Of a stretch of 55,309 bases of DNA, positions 32,580-41,449 are shown piece by piece; within the stretch, counting starts at the first letter, position 1; the number at the start of each line of letters is the position of its first letter. Where the stretch lies: the NCBI GenBank assembly GCA_021793315.1, contig JAJYSZ010000010.1, positions 1 through 55,309 of the forward strand, in the 5' to 3' direction. The notes below the pieces were generated by a model. The model did not search any database and was not told the DNA's origin. It saw only the letters and a list, made by a program, of their open reading frames with translations. A program made the translations under genes and the position numbers. Source of the DNA: Bacillota bacterium. GTDB taxonomy: Bacteria; Bacillota; Sulfobacillia; JAJZYS01; JAJYTV01.

Positions 32580-33368
32580 ATGGGAGACGGCGTGCCAGGG
32601 CTTGACGAACTCTTCAGCCTGAAGGGCAAGGTGGCTCTCGTCACGGGGGGGTCGCGCGGCCTTGGACTCGAGATCGCGCAAGGGCTCGGCGAGGCGGGAG
32701 CGCGCCTCGTCATCACGGCCCGGCGCGAGGCGTATCTCAAGGAAGCCGAGGCGACCTTGCGGGCCAGGGGCATCGAGGTATTGGCCCTTCAGGGATCGGT
32801 CGCGGACGAGGCGGATCTCGCGCGCTGGCTCGAGGGGACCCTCGGCGGCTACGGGCGCATCGACATCCTCGTGAACAACGCGGGCGTCAGCTGGGGTGCC
32901 CCGACGCTCGAGATGCCGTTCGAGCGCTGGCGCCAGGTGATGGAGACGAACCTCGACGGCACCTGGCGCCTCACGCAGGCCGTCTGCCGCCAGATGGTCC
33001 AGCAGGGGGACGGCGGGCGCGTCATCAACGTCGCCTCGATCGCCGGCCTCGCAGGGGGTCGCCCCGACGAGCTCTCGGCGATCGGGTATGCGGTATCGAA
33101 AGCGGGTGTCGTCGGCCTGACGCGCACCCTTGCGACGCACATGGCCCCCCACGGCATCCTGGTGAACGCGATCTGCCCCGGCTTCTTCCCGACGCGCATG
33201 ACGCGCGGCATCCTCGAGGAGGCGGAGGCGATCATTTCCCAGCGCACGCCACTCGGCCGCATCGGCCGACCGGGAGAACTGAAGGGGCTGGCGGTCTTCC
33301 TCGCCGCCCCCGCGAGCTCCTACATCACCGGCCAGGCCATCGCCGTCGACGGCGGGGCCACTGCCTGA
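32580..33368 (+). CDS. SDR family oxidoreductase
   Basis: A 262-aa classical [11 protein letters not shown] at about 20-27, NNAG at about 99-102, Ser in NVASIAG and YAVSK in the active site are all intact. The longer linker before the Tyr ([18 protein letters not shown]) resembles gluconate 5-dehydrogenase/2-dehydro-3-deoxy-type and some 3-hydroxyacyl SDRs. Its second place in the same operon suggests a different chain length, stereoisomer or branch. ATG 32580 has GGGAGGT upstream. Confidence 0.85.
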   Translation: MGDGVPGLDELFSLKGKVALVTGGSRGLGLEIAQGLGEAGARLVITARREAYLKEAEATLRARGIEVLALQGSVADEADLARWLEGTLGGYGRIDILVNNAGVSWGAPTLEMPFERWRQVMETNLDGTWRLTQAVCRQMVQQGDGGRVINVASIAGLAGGRPDELSAIGYAVSKAGVVGLTRTLATHMAPHGILVNAICPGFFPTRMTRGILEEAEAIISQRTPLGRIGRPGELKGLAVFLAAPASSYITGQAIAVDGGATA

Positions 33369-33390
33369 AGTCCGAGGGGAGGCTGCCCGT

Positions 33391-34557
33391 ATGGCCGATG
33401 CCGTGATCGTCAGCTGCGTGCGCACCGCAATCGCCCGCTCGCCCGGAGCGCTGCAGGACGTGCCCGTCGAGGCGTTCGGCGCCCGGACGATGCTGGAGGC
33501 CCTGAGGCGCGCGAATCTCGAACCGGGCGAGGTCGAGGACGTCATCTGGGGCAATGTCATGGCCGGGGGCGGCAACGTCGGCCGCCTGACGGCGCTCGAG
33601 GCCGGGCTGCCCGTCGAGGTGCCGGCCATGACGGTGGACCGCCAGTGCGGCTCCGGCCTGCAGGCGATCTGCCTCGGGGACCAGGCCGTGCGGGCGGGGC
33701 AGAGCCGGGTCGTGCTCGCCGGCGGCAGCGAGTCGATGACGCGGGCGCCCTACCTGATGGAGCGGCCAAGGGCCCCTTATCAGCGCATGCCCCCGGCATT
33801 CGTGCGGGCCCGGCTGGCTCCGGACGCCATCGGCAACCCGCCGATGGGCATCACGGCGGAGAACGTCGCCGAGATCTACCGGGTGAGTCGCGAGGATCAG
33901 GATGCCTTCGCCCTGCGCTCGCAGGCGCGGGCCGTGCGGGCAATCCGGGAGGGCCGCTTCCAGGAGCAGATCGTGGCCCTCGAGGTGCCGGCGGAGCGCG
34001 GCGAAACGCGCACCTTCGCCGTCGACGAGCACCCGCGCGCCGACGCGACGATGACACGGCTGCAGGCTCTGCGCCCGGCCTTCCGCCAGGGCGGGAGCGT
34101 GACGGCGGGCAATTCTTCCGGCATCAACGACGGCGCCGGCGCGGCGGTGGTGATGCCGGAGGCCGAGGCCGCCCGGCGCGGTCTCGGGCCGCTTGGCAGG
34201 CTGGTCGCCTGGGCGGTCGCGGGAGTGGACCCGAACATCATGGGCATGGGACCCGTGCCCGCGGTGCGCAAGGTGCTCGCGCAGTCGGGCATGTCGCTCG
34301 GGCAGATCGATCTCGTGGAACTCAACGAGGCGTTCGCGAGCCAGGCGCTCGCCTGCATCCGCGAGCTCGGTCTCGACCTCGAGAAGGTGAACGTCAACGG
34401 CGGCGCGATCGCCCTCGGCCATCCGATCGCAGGTACCGGCGCCATCCTGACGGCGAAGCTGCTTTACGAGCTCAGGCGCTCGGGCGGCCGCTACGGCATC
34501 GTCACCGCCTGCATCGGCGGCGGCCAGGGCATCGCCGCCATCTTCGAAGCCATTTGA
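33391..34557 (+). CDS. Acetyl-CoA acyltransferase/thiolase
   Basis: A 388-aa thiolase that cleaves 3-oxoacyl-CoA with CoA. The nucleophilic Cys86 is in [10 protein letters not shown]. The catalytic His lies in [16 protein letters not shown] and the second Cys in TACIGGGQG near the C-terminus. Length and motifs are standard for degradative thiolases. It is the last gene of the operon, which then ends in an intrinsic terminator; this completes dehydrogenase, hydratase, SDR dehydrogenase and thiolase steps in one locus. Confidence 0.93.
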   Translation: MADAVIVSCVRTAIARSPGALQDVPVEAFGARTMLEALRRANLEPGEVEDVIWGNVMAGGGNVGRLTALEAGLPVEVPAMTVDRQCGSGLQAICLGDQAVRAGQSRVVLAGGSESMTRAPYLMERPRAPYQRMPPAFVRARLAPDAIGNPPMGITAENVAEIYRVSREDQDAFALRSQARAVRAIREGRFQEQIVALEVPAERGETRTFAVDEHPRADATMTRLQALRPAFRQGGSVTAGNSSGINDGAGAAVVMPEAEAARRGLGPLGRLVAWAVAGVDPNIMGMGPVPAVRKVLAQSGMSLGQIDLVELNEAFASQALACIRELGLDLEKVNVNGGAIALGHPIAGTGAILTAKLLYELRRSGGRYGIVTACIGGGQGIAAIFEAI

Positions 34558-34661
34558 GGGAACCGAGCTGCCTTTGGCGGTTTGCCGGGGCCCGGGCGAT
34601 GGTCTACCGTGCCGACGGGGCGCAGGGCGCAGGGCGCCGGTCGCGAGGGAGGTCCGCAGAA

Positions 34662-34693
34662 AAGGACGCCGCTCCACGCGGCGTCCTTCGTTT
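34662..34693. terminator. Terminator of the beta-oxidation operon
   Basis: AAGGACGCCGC pairs perfectly with GCGGCGTCCTT around the loop TCCAC, followed by CGTTT on the plus strand. On the minus strand the stem is followed by TTCTGC, so it may also end the convergent TetR/small-membrane-protein transcript. Confidence 0.85.
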
Positions 34694-34705
34694 GAGGGCG
34701 AGGCA

Positions 34706-34882
34706 CTAGCCGATCCAGCGCCGGATGCAGGACCAGGCGGCAAGCGCGAGCAGCGCGACGACGACGATGGCGGCCAGGGCGATGAGCAGGCGCATGACCA
34801 GACTCAGCGCGATGGCGAGCGCGATGACGAGGCCAAGCAGCAGCAGGATCCCACCACCGCCTCTTGCAGGCCGTCCCGCCAT
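34706..34882 (-). CDS. Small membrane protein (58 aa)
   Basis: A 58-codon gene starting at ATG 34882, with GGGAGGTGG upstream. After MAGRPARGGGG the protein is almost wholly hydrophobic (ILLLLGLVIALAIALSLVM, then RLLIALAAIVVVALLALAAW) and ends CIRRWIG. It should form two short transmembrane helices split by one Arg, or one long one. It lies 64 bases downstream of the TetR gene on the same strand and just before the shared terminator. No family known to me; the good ribosome binding site and placement argue that it is real. Confidence 0.62.
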   Translation of the reverse strand: MAGRPARGGGGILLLLGLVIALAIALSLVMRLLIALAAIVVVALLALAAWSCIRRWIG

Positions 34883-34946
34883 GACGCCACCTCCCTTGCT
34901 AGTGGCCTATGCCAGTCGACAGAATCCGGCGCACCGTTTCCTTGAG

Positions 34947-35543
34947 TTACCTTGGCCGCCCGCCCTCCACGACCATATGGAACAGGCTGGCCGCCATCTC
35001 GTCGGGTGGCAGGGGCCCGTCAGGCCTGTACCAGCGGAAGGCCCAGTTGAACACGCCGAGCACTGCGAGGCTGAAGAGCTTGGCGTCGAGGTCCGCCCGC
35101 AGCAGACCCCGTGCCTGTGCTTCCTGCACGAGGCTGCGCACCGCCGCCTCGTAGCGGTCGCGCTTCACTTGGACGAGGCGGAACTTGGCGTGCGTGAGAA
35201 AGCGCGCCTCGTTGTGGAAGACGGCCATGTGATCATGAAAGGTCGACATGCTCTCGAGGTGGTGGCGCAGGATCGCGAGGAGCCGCTCGAGCGGGTCGCC
35301 GCTCTCCCTGGCCATCCGCTCGGCGTACTCCAGGAGATGGTCGATGAAGGTGTCGTGAAAGAGGAGAAGCAGGTCTTCCTTGGAGTCGAAGTAGTGGTAG
35401 AAGGCGCCTTTGGAGCAGCCCGCCGCGTGGATCACATCCTGGAGCGACGTGGCGTGGTAGCCCCGCTCGCCGAACAGGCGAAGGGCGGCGTTGAGAAGGT
35501 TCGTGCGCGTATCGTCCGCCGGACTCCTTGCCTGCCTCGACAT
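34947..35543 (-). CDS. TetR family transcriptional regulator
   Basis: A 198-aa repressor. The N-terminal HTH is intact: LLNAALRLFGERGYHATSLQDVIHAAGCSKGAFYHYFDSKEDLL at about 16-59. The C-terminal ligand domain, including NWAFRWYRPDGPLPPDEMAASLF, resembles the KstR2/FadR-like TetR_C type that senses acyl-CoA. Convergent to the beta-oxidation operon, it is the natural candidate to bind the palindromes at 24823-24836 and 26957-26970. A different palindrome, CGGGACGGGTCCCG, lies 31 bases upstream of its start (35574-35587). ATG 35543 has GGAGGA 12 bases upstream. Confidence 0.88.
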   Translation of the reverse strand: MSRQARSPADDTRTNLLNAALRLFGERGYHATSLQDVIHAAGCSKGAFYHYFDSKEDLLLLFHDTFIDHLLEYAERMARESGDPLERLLAILRHHLESMSTFHDHMAVFHNEARFLTHAKFRLVQVKRDRYEAAVRSLVQEAQARGLLRADLDAKLFSLAVLGVFNWAFRWYRPDGPLPPDEMAASLFHMVVEGGRPR

Positions 35544-35573
35544 GGCCGATCACGTCCTCCGGTCGCTCATGTT

Positions 35574-35587
35574 CGGGACGGGTCCCG
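35574..35587. promoter_or_regulatory. Palindrome upstream of the TetR gene
   Basis: CGGGAC-GG-GTCCCG forms a perfect 6+6 inverted repeat between the TetR start codon and a TATGAT hexamer on the minus strand. It could be an autoregulatory operator, but it differs from the ACCGACCGGTCGGT sites, so this is only a suggestion. Confidence 0.3.
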
Positions 35588-35681
35588 GCATCATCATAGC
35601 GCAGAGAAAGCCAATGCCGCGTGGCCGGAACGGCCGATGTCAGGGTCCTGCCCGAGGAGTCCTGTCCTGGTAGCCGCTACC

Positions 35682-35710
35682 TTGACTTCATCTCCCAAAT
35701 ATCTTAGTTT
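35682..35710 (+). promoter_or_regulatory. Possible promoter of the FTR1-type permease gene
   Basis: TTGACT (35682-35687) and TAGTTT (35705-35710) are separated by 17 bases in a locally A+T-rich stretch, 47 bases before the TTG start. The -35 box is good and the -10 box poor. Confidence 0.35.
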
Positions 35711-35756
35711 GCAACTCAGGATTAGCGGCCGGCCCGGTCGCGGGGGAGATGAACGC

Positions 35757-36728
35757 TTGTCCCGTTCCGCATGGCTCCGATCCGGTGTGGCCGTCTGGCT
35801 GCCAGGCCTCGTCGTGCTCGGCGTGCTCGTGTGGCAAGCGGCGACGGCAGAGGGGGCGCCGAATCCAGTCGCGCAGCATCTCGGCGGCTTCGCGGCCGTG
35901 GTCGACACGGGCGTGCTCGTGTTCCGCGAGGGACTTGAGGCCATCCTCGTCCTCGCCGCCGTGACGGCAAGCCTTGTCCGGCGGAACGGGATCTCGTGGA
36001 AGCCGGTGGCCGTGGGCGCGGGTGCGGGCTTCGTGGCATCGGTATTGAGCTGGTTTTTGGTGGTGGCGGCACTCTCCGCCGTGCAGGCGCCCGAACTCGA
36101 CATCCAGGCCGGCACGGGGCTGCTCGCCATCGTGGTGCTGCTTGTCGTGATGAACTGGTTCTTCCACCGGATCTACTGGACCGGCTGGATCTCCCTGCAC
36201 ACCCGCAAGCGCAACGAGCTCGCGTCCGGGGACGCGGATGCGCGCAAGGTGTTCTCCGGCCTCGCCCTGCTCGGCTTCACCTCGGTCTATCGCGAGGGGT
36301 TCGAGGTCGTGCTCTTTCTGCAGAGCCTTCGGCTGCAAGTCGGCGATCGAACCGTGCTGCTCGGCACCGCCATCGGAGTCGTCCTTACCCTGATGGTCGC
36401 CTACCTTACCTTCCGCGCGCACTGGCGCCTGCCCTACAAGCGGATGCTGGTCCTCACCGGCGTGATGCTGGGAGCCGTGCTGCTGGTGATGGTGGGGGAG
36501 AGCGTCCAGGAGATGCAGCTCGCCGGCTGGCTGCCGGCCAGCGCGATCGCGGGCTGGCGATGGCCTCTGTGGCTGAACGTCTGGCTCGCCGTCTTTCCGA
36601 CCGTGCAGAGTCTCGCGGCGCAAGGTGTGGCGGCGCTGGCCGTGCTCGGCTCCTATGCGGCCGCAGAGTACGCCCAGGTCTGGCGCCCGCGCAGGCTGGC
36701 TGCGCAGCATCGGCGCGACCTGAGCTGA
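35757..36728 (+). CDS. FTR1-family high-affinity iron permease
   Basis: A 323-aa membrane protein with about seven hydrophobic segments. It carries both REXXE iron-translocation motifs of the FTR1/EfeU family: FREGLE (Arg57-Glu61) and YREGFE (Arg179-Glu183). It should import ferric iron across the cytoplasmic membrane. The TTG start at 35757 is eight bases after GGGGGAG; other frames give no FTR1 N-terminus. No EfeO/EfeB or multicopper oxidase partner is adjacent, so it is a stand-alone copy. It is divergent from the TetR gene. Confidence 0.86.
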   Translation: MSRSAWLRSGVAVWLPGLVVLGVLVWQAATAEGAPNPVAQHLGGFAAVVDTGVLVFREGLEAILVLAAVTASLVRRNGISWKPVAVGAGAGFVASVLSWFLVVAALSAVQAPELDIQAGTGLLAIVVLLVVMNWFFHRIYWTGWISLHTRKRNELASGDADARKVFSGLALLGFTSVYREGFEVVLFLQSLRLQVGDRTVLLGTAIGVVLTLMVAYLTFRAHWRLPYKRMLVLTGVMLGAVLLVMVGESVQEMQLAGWLPASAIAGWRWPLWLNVWLAVFPTVQSLAAQGVAALAVLGSYAAAEYAQVWRPRRLAAQHRRDLS

Positions 36729-36742
36729 CAGATCCAACCGTG

Positions 36743-37155
36743 TCAGGCTTCGGTGTCCCGGCGCAGCCAGGGTGTCCTGGTGATGCCGACGAGCAGGCCT
36801 TCCGGCCCGAGCAGACGCGTGACGCCCTGGCCCCACGGCTCCTCGCGGTTTGCGACCAGGAGTCGGTAGCCTCTCGCCTCGAGCTCGGCGGTCGCGGCGG
36901 CGAGGTCTCGTACGTCGAACTCGATCCAGGCCTGAGGCTTCGGCAGGTCCTGGGGCCACTGGTCCTGGCCGAAGCAGGACTGCGCCGCTGATTGAGCGGC
37001 CAGACGGCGAAGTGCTTCGCCCCCGGCAGATCGCCTGTGTGCAGGTAGTCGCCGTCCACCTCGAAGCGCAGGCCGAGGCCGTCCACGTAGAACCCGCGCG
37101 CAGCGGCCGGATCCTCGGCGATGGGACCGAAGCCGGCAACAAACAATACCTCCAT
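36743..37155 (-). pseudogene. Glyoxalase/VOC-family gene broken by a frameshift
   Basis: From ATG 37155 (GGGAGGTG upstream) one frame reads MEVLFVAGFGPIAEDPAAAR, then FYVDGLGLRFEVDGDYLHTG up to FAVWPLNQ. From about 36993 onwards a different frame continues with AAQSCFGQDQWPQDLPKPQA, WIEFDVRDLAAATAELEARG and ends LLVGITRTPW before a stop at 36743. The two halves together make one normal vicinal-oxygen-chelate domain of about 137 aa. A single missing base near 36991-36993 would explain it. It is either a real pseudogene or a sequencing error. Confidence 0.78.
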
Positions 37156-37361
37156 CCCGACACCTCCCGGGTCCGTATTCGTCCGGCGGCCTCGTGGGGC
37201 CGGCCGGTCCGCGAGAGCTGGGCATCGCCCGAGACCTTCGCCGGAGCCAGGCTCTCCTCCCGCCGGCCCTGGTCGGACCTGCCTTGCGCTCGCCGTCCGG
37301 ACGTGCCATGTTGGACAGGACTCTCCACAAGAGCTTGCAAAAGTGCGAAGGACGGTGGCCG

Positions 37362-39422
37362 ATGCCGCTCACGGCGAGGCGTCCCTGGCTTACGATCGGA
37401 CTTTGGTTCCTGCTCCTCGCCGCTGTGGTTCCGCTGCTTGGTCAGGTGACGAACCACCTCGGCTCCGGCGGCTTCTCGGCGCCGCATAGCCTGGCGGCCA
37501 AGGCGGACGCCACCGTCGGCGACCTCGTCCAGCCGTCGTCGGTACCGACGACGCTGATCGCAGGTCTCACGCCCAGCCGCCTGCAGAGCATGGCCCGATC
37601 CGCGGGCATGCCGGCGGGATGGCTCCATCGCCTCGCTCCCCGTTCCGAGGTCCTGGTACCTGGCCAAAAGCCCGCGGTGGCCGAACGCTTTCTTGCCCTG
37701 GCTCGCCATGGTGGAGCCACGCTGACAGCGGTCAACGCCGAAAACCTCGGCAAGGCGGTGAGCCACCAGGCGATCCAGGCCTTCACCGCGAGCACGGTGG
37801 TCGCCGTGCCGGCGCTGCTCATCCTGCTGCTGCTCGTCTTCGGCGCCGTGTTGCCCGCCTTGCTGCCGCTCGTCACAGCTGGCGCCGGCACCGTCCTGAC
37901 GCTCGCCGTCGTCGCTGTCGTCGAGCGCTACGTGCCGCTTTCCGTCTACCTGCTGCAGATCGTCAGCTTCCTCGCGCTCGGTGTCGGGGTCGATTACGCG
38001 CTCTTCGTCTCCACGCGCTTCCGCAACGGGCTCGAGGCCGGCGCCGGGGTGGATGAGGCGCTCGCGCTCGCGATGCGCACGTCCGGCCGGTCGGTGCTGT
38101 TCTCGGGTCTGGCCGTGGCGCTTGCCCTTGCGGCCCTCGTCCTCGGCGGTACCGCGTACTGGCGCGGCATGGCCCTGGGCGGCGGTGTCGCCGTAGCGTC
38201 GGTTCTGCTGGTCACGCACACGCTGTTGCCGCCCCTCCTGCGCCTCATGGGCAGGAGGGCGGGCATCGGGCGCATCCGGTTCGCCATGCCCGAGTGGCGC
38301 CTTTGGCGCGTGCTGGCGACTTGGGCCACCTCGCATCCCCGCATCGCCCTGACGCTCGGGCTTCTCGTGCTGCTGATCCCAGCCGTCGCCGCGCCAGCGC
38401 TGCGTGCGAGCATACCCGCCAATGTCGCTGCGATGCTGCCGCAAAGCACGCCGCTGGCCGAGGCGCAGGCCGTGGAGCAGCAGGTGCGGGGCGCCGGCGA
38501 GATCGCCCCCTTCGTCGTCGCGCTGTCGCTAAGCCAGGATGTGTCGTCGCCCTTGGCCTGGCAGACGGTGGGCCAGGTGACGGACAAGCTGCGCAGCCTG
38601 CATGGCGTCGCGAGCGTCTCGTCGCCGAGCGGCCAGCTGAGCCCCGCGATGCTCGCGACGAGCGCGGGCCAGCCGGACAGTCCCTTGCGCGCGTTCATCA
38701 GCGGGCCCCGCAGCGTCGACCTGTTCGTGACGCCGACCTCCGGCCCTGACAGCCAGGCGACGCAAAGCCTGCTCGGGCAGATGCAGTCCGGCCTGCGCCA
38801 GGTGAAGGGCGCGCAGGTGACGATCGGCGGCCAGGTCGCGGCCGTGCAGGAGTTCAACAGCTACCTCGCGGCGAGGCTGCCGGCGATGGCCGTCGCAGTC
38901 GTGCTGGTGGCGCTCGTGGTGCTCTGGCTGGCCACGGGGTCGCTGCTGCAGGCGCTGCTCGGCGTCGTGCTGAACGCGCTCGTCACGCTGGCGACGGCAG
39001 GCATCCTCGTCACGGTGATCGAGCGCGGCGCCTTCGGCGCAACACCACAGCCACTCAACCTCGCGGTCGCGCCGCTCGTCTTCGTGATGCTGTTCGGTCT
39101 CTCGATGGACTACGAGGTGATTCTCCTGCACCGCATCCAGGAACACCTCGGACGCGGCGATGCGCCACGGCACGCCGCGACGCACGCGGGCGCCTCGACA
39201 GGCGGCATGATCACGGGAGCAGGCCTCATCATGGTGGCCGTAGTGGGGGCACTCCTCGTCAGCCCGTTCGAGATCCTGCAAACGCTCGCGATCGGCCTCG
39301 TCAGCGCCGTGCTGCTGGACACCCTGGTGGTGCGCACTTTCCTTGTGCCGGCGGCGGTGACCTTGCTCGGACGCCACGCCTTCTGGCCGCGGCTGCACTA
39401 TCCGCGCCACGCGGCGGAATAG
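37362..39422 (+). CDS. MMPL/RND-type membrane transporter
   Basis: A 686-aa protein with two copies of the RND half. Each has an N-terminal helix, an external loop (about 30-150 and 350-500) and a block of five to six helices. GVGVDYALFVSTRFRNGLEAG in the first half and GLSMDYEVILLHRIQEHLGRG in the second are the duplicated MMPL signatures, each with the proton-relay Asp followed by Tyr. Family members export lipids or small molecules with the proton gradient. ATG 37362 has AAGGA upstream. An ATG at 37308 would add 18 polar residues with a weaker signal. Confidence 0.87.
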   Translation: MPLTARRPWLTIGLWFLLLAAVVPLLGQVTNHLGSGGFSAPHSLAAKADATVGDLVQPSSVPTTLIAGLTPSRLQSMARSAGMPAGWLHRLAPRSEVLVPGQKPAVAERFLALARHGGATLTAVNAENLGKAVSHQAIQAFTASTVVAVPALLILLLLVFGAVLPALLPLVTAGAGTVLTLAVVAVVERYVPLSVYLLQIVSFLALGVGVDYALFVSTRFRNGLEAGAGVDEALALAMRTSGRSVLFSGLAVALALAALVLGGTAYWRGMALGGGVAVASVLLVTHTLLPPLLRLMGRRAGIGRIRFAMPEWRLWRVLATWATSHPRIALTLGLLVLLIPAVAAPALRASIPANVAAMLPQSTPLAEAQAVEQQVRGAGEIAPFVVALSLSQDVSSPLAWQTVGQVTDKLRSLHGVASVSSPSGQLSPAMLATSAGQPDSPLRAFISGPRSVDLFVTPTSGPDSQATQSLLGQMQSGLRQVKGAQVTIGGQVAAVQEFNSYLAARLPAMAVAVVLVALVVLWLATGSLLQALLGVVLNALVTLATAGILVTVIERGAFGATPQPLNLAVAPLVFVMLFGLSMDYEVILLHRIQEHLGRGDAPRHAATHAGASTGGMITGAGLIMVAVVGALLVSPFEILQTLAIGLVSAVLLDTLVVRTFLVPAAVTLLGRHAFWPRLHYPRHAAE

Positions 39423-39507
39423 GACCGAGCGGATCGCTCCTTGCCTTGACGCGCGACACGCCTTGCAGGGCTGGTCGCGCCGTTTTGCGTGCCCGAGGCT
39501 GGCGGGG

Positions 39508-39549
39508 CCGGCATCGACGGGCGCGGGGAGGGCAGACTCTCGATGCCGG
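39508..39549. other. Inverted repeat between MMPL and sensor-kinase genes
   Basis: CCGGCATCGA (39508-39517) and TCGATGCCGG (39540-39549) form a perfect 10-bp stem with a 22-base loop in a 261-base gene-free stretch. It may be a weak terminator for the MMPL gene or a protein-binding site. No T run follows. Confidence 0.4.
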
Positions 39550-39683
39550 GGTTCTGCCACGCGGTGCGCGACGCCGCGGAGGAGGACGCAGGAAGCGCGG
39601 CCTGCAGATCGAAGAAACATGAGTGCACAGATGATGATTATCGGGTCCACCAGATCCGATCACGGTACCAGGGGGGAGTCTCC

Positions 39684-41291
39684 GTGGCGGATGCGTCGTC
39701 CCGGACCGCGGCAGGCGGGCCCAGCGACCCGATCCGCGTGTTCGGTGTCGATGACCACCGAGGCGTGCTCGAAGGCCTGAAGCAGATCATCTCGGACCAG
39801 CCGGACCTCGCCTGGGTGGGTGAGGCCAGCGCGATCGGCGAGGCCCAGGCGGCGCTCGCTGCCCTGAAGCCGGACGTCATGCTGCTCGACAGCCGACTGC
39901 GGGGCGAGTCCGGCCTGGATCTCTGTGCCTGGACCAGGGCCGAACTGCCCGAGGTGCGGGTGTTGATGCTGACAGGCTCCACCGACGCCGCCCTTCTGCT
40001 GCAGGCTCTGGCGGCCGGCGCGACGGGTTTCCTCGTCAAGCAGGCGCGCGGCCGGGATATCGTCGACGCCATCCGCCGGGTGCGGCGGGGCGAGGTCGTC
40101 TGGGACGTGCGCATGGGGCAGGCGGTGCTCGAGCACTTCCGCGAGGTCGGGGGCCAGGGCATCGGCAACGAGCGGCTCGAGCGCTATCGGGCTCGCATGC
40201 GGCGCCTCTACCATGGCATGACCGACATCGCAGGCGTCCGCGGCGTGGAGGAGATGCTGCAGCGCGTGGTCGCCTTGGCGCGCGACGTGACGGAGGCGCG
40301 CTACGCGGCGCTCGCGGTGCTGCTGCCGGACGAGTCGATCGCCAAGTTCGTGACCGAGGGGCTGACGCCCGAGCAGATGCGCGAGATGGGCGCCCTGCCG
40401 CGCGGCAGGGGACTGCTCGGCGAAGTGATCCACACCCGCAGGCCGCTGCGCGTCGACAGCATCTCCACGCATCCGCGGGCCTACGGCTGGCCACCTGGCC
40501 ACCCGCCGATGGGGACCTTCCTCGGCATGCCGATGCTGGTGCACGGCGAGGTGGTGGGCCACCTCTACATGACCGACAAGCGGGGCGGCGAGCCATTCAG
40601 CGACGAGGACGAGGAACTCGTCGGGCTGCTTGCGAGCCTGGCCGCCGTGCTGATCAAGAACGCGCGGCTCAACGAGGACCTGGGCCGCCTTGCGGTGGTG
40701 GAGGAGCGCCAGCGCATCGGCATGAACCTCCACGACGGCACCCTGCAGACCATCTATTCCGTCCTGCTCGGACTGGACGCCCTGCTCGGCGACATGCCGG
40801 AGGGCAGCCGCACCTACGACGCGGTGAACCGGCTCGCGGAGCGCCTGCGCGAGGTGACGGACGAGATCCGCCGCTACGTCCTCGACCTGAAGTCCGACGC
40901 GCGGCCCCTGTTGGCCACGGTGGAGGAGATCGCGCAGGAGCTCGGCCTCGGCGACAAGCTGCGGATCCATTCGTCCGACACGACCTACACCCAGCTGCCG
41001 GAGGAGACGGTGGAGCACCTGGCGCGCTTCGCGCAGGAGGCGCTGAGCAATGTGGCGCGCCACGCGCAGGCGACGCGCGTGGACGTGACCTGGCGCCGGG
41101 TGGGCGACGAGTTCCAGCTGATGATCGACGACGACGGCGTCGGCTTCGACACGAGCCAGCCTTCCCCGCCCGGCCACCACGGCCGTCGCCACCTCGAGGA
41201 GCGGGCTCGGCTCGCGGGCGGCAGGCTGCACGTGGAAAGCCGGCCGCACGAGGGGGCGCGCATCCTGCTGACCGGACCGATGCTGCGCTAG
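39684..41291 (+). CDS. Receiver-GAF-histidine kinase fusion protein
   Basis: A 535-aa soluble signalling protein. Residues 15-140 are a NarL-type receiver domain with acidic pair Asp23/Asp24, phospho-acceptor Asp69 and Lys119. Residues about 183-330 are a GAF sensor domain. Residues about 340-405 are a HisKA_3 dimerisation domain with His350 in MNLHDGTLQ, as in NarX/DesK kinases. Residues about 445-535 are the HATPase (EALSNVARH N-box and DDDGVGFD G1 box). There is no transmembrane segment and no DNA-binding domain. GTG 39684 has GGGGGGAG upstream. No separate response-regulator gene lies nearby. Confidence 0.89.
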   Translation: MADASSRTAAGGPSDPIRVFGVDDHRGVLEGLKQIISDQPDLAWVGEASAIGEAQAALAALKPDVMLLDSRLRGESGLDLCAWTRAELPEVRVLMLTGSTDAALLLQALAAGATGFLVKQARGRDIVDAIRRVRRGEVVWDVRMGQAVLEHFREVGGQGIGNERLERYRARMRRLYHGMTDIAGVRGVEEMLQRVVALARDVTEARYAALAVLLPDESIAKFVTEGLTPEQMREMGALPRGRGLLGEVIHTRRPLRVDSISTHPRAYGWPPGHPPMGTFLGMPMLVHGEVVGHLYMTDKRGGEPFSDEDEELVGLLASLAAVLIKNARLNEDLGRLAVVEERQRIGMNLHDGTLQTIYSVLLGLDALLGDMPEGSRTYDAVNRLAERLREVTDEIRRYVLDLKSDARPLLATVEEIAQELGLGDKLRIHSSDTTYTQLPEETVEHLARFAQEALSNVARHAQATRVDVTWRRVGDEFQLMIDDDGVGFDTSQPSPPGHHGRRHLEERARLAGGRLHVESRPHEGARILLTGPMLR

Positions 41292-41394
41292 GGCGCGCGG
41301 CTCTTTTTGGGCCAGGTCTCGGGCTCCGCAGCAGGCGGCAGCCGGCCCTGCTCGCGGACGTGCTCGAACGCGAGATGGGGCCCACGCTGGACGA

Positions 41395-41427
41395 GAACAA
41401 GCCTCAGGGCTGCCCTGAGGCTTGTTC
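41395..41427. terminator. Bidirectional terminator between sensor kinase and TauE genes
   Basis: GAACAAGCCTCAGGG pairs with CCCTGAGGCTTGTTC around a 3-base loop (15-bp perfect stem). It lies between convergent genes. CTTGTTCTGT on the plus side and the complement of ACGAGAACAA on the minus side give T-rich tails. Confidence 0.8.
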
Positions 41428-41449
41428 TGTCGCGCCACCGCGTTGCGGA

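Noticed and set aside
35749-35964. ATG-started 71-codon frame over the FTR1 gene start
   Set aside because: Wrong frame for the REXXE motifs; the TTG at 35757 with GGGGGAG gives the FTR1 protein.
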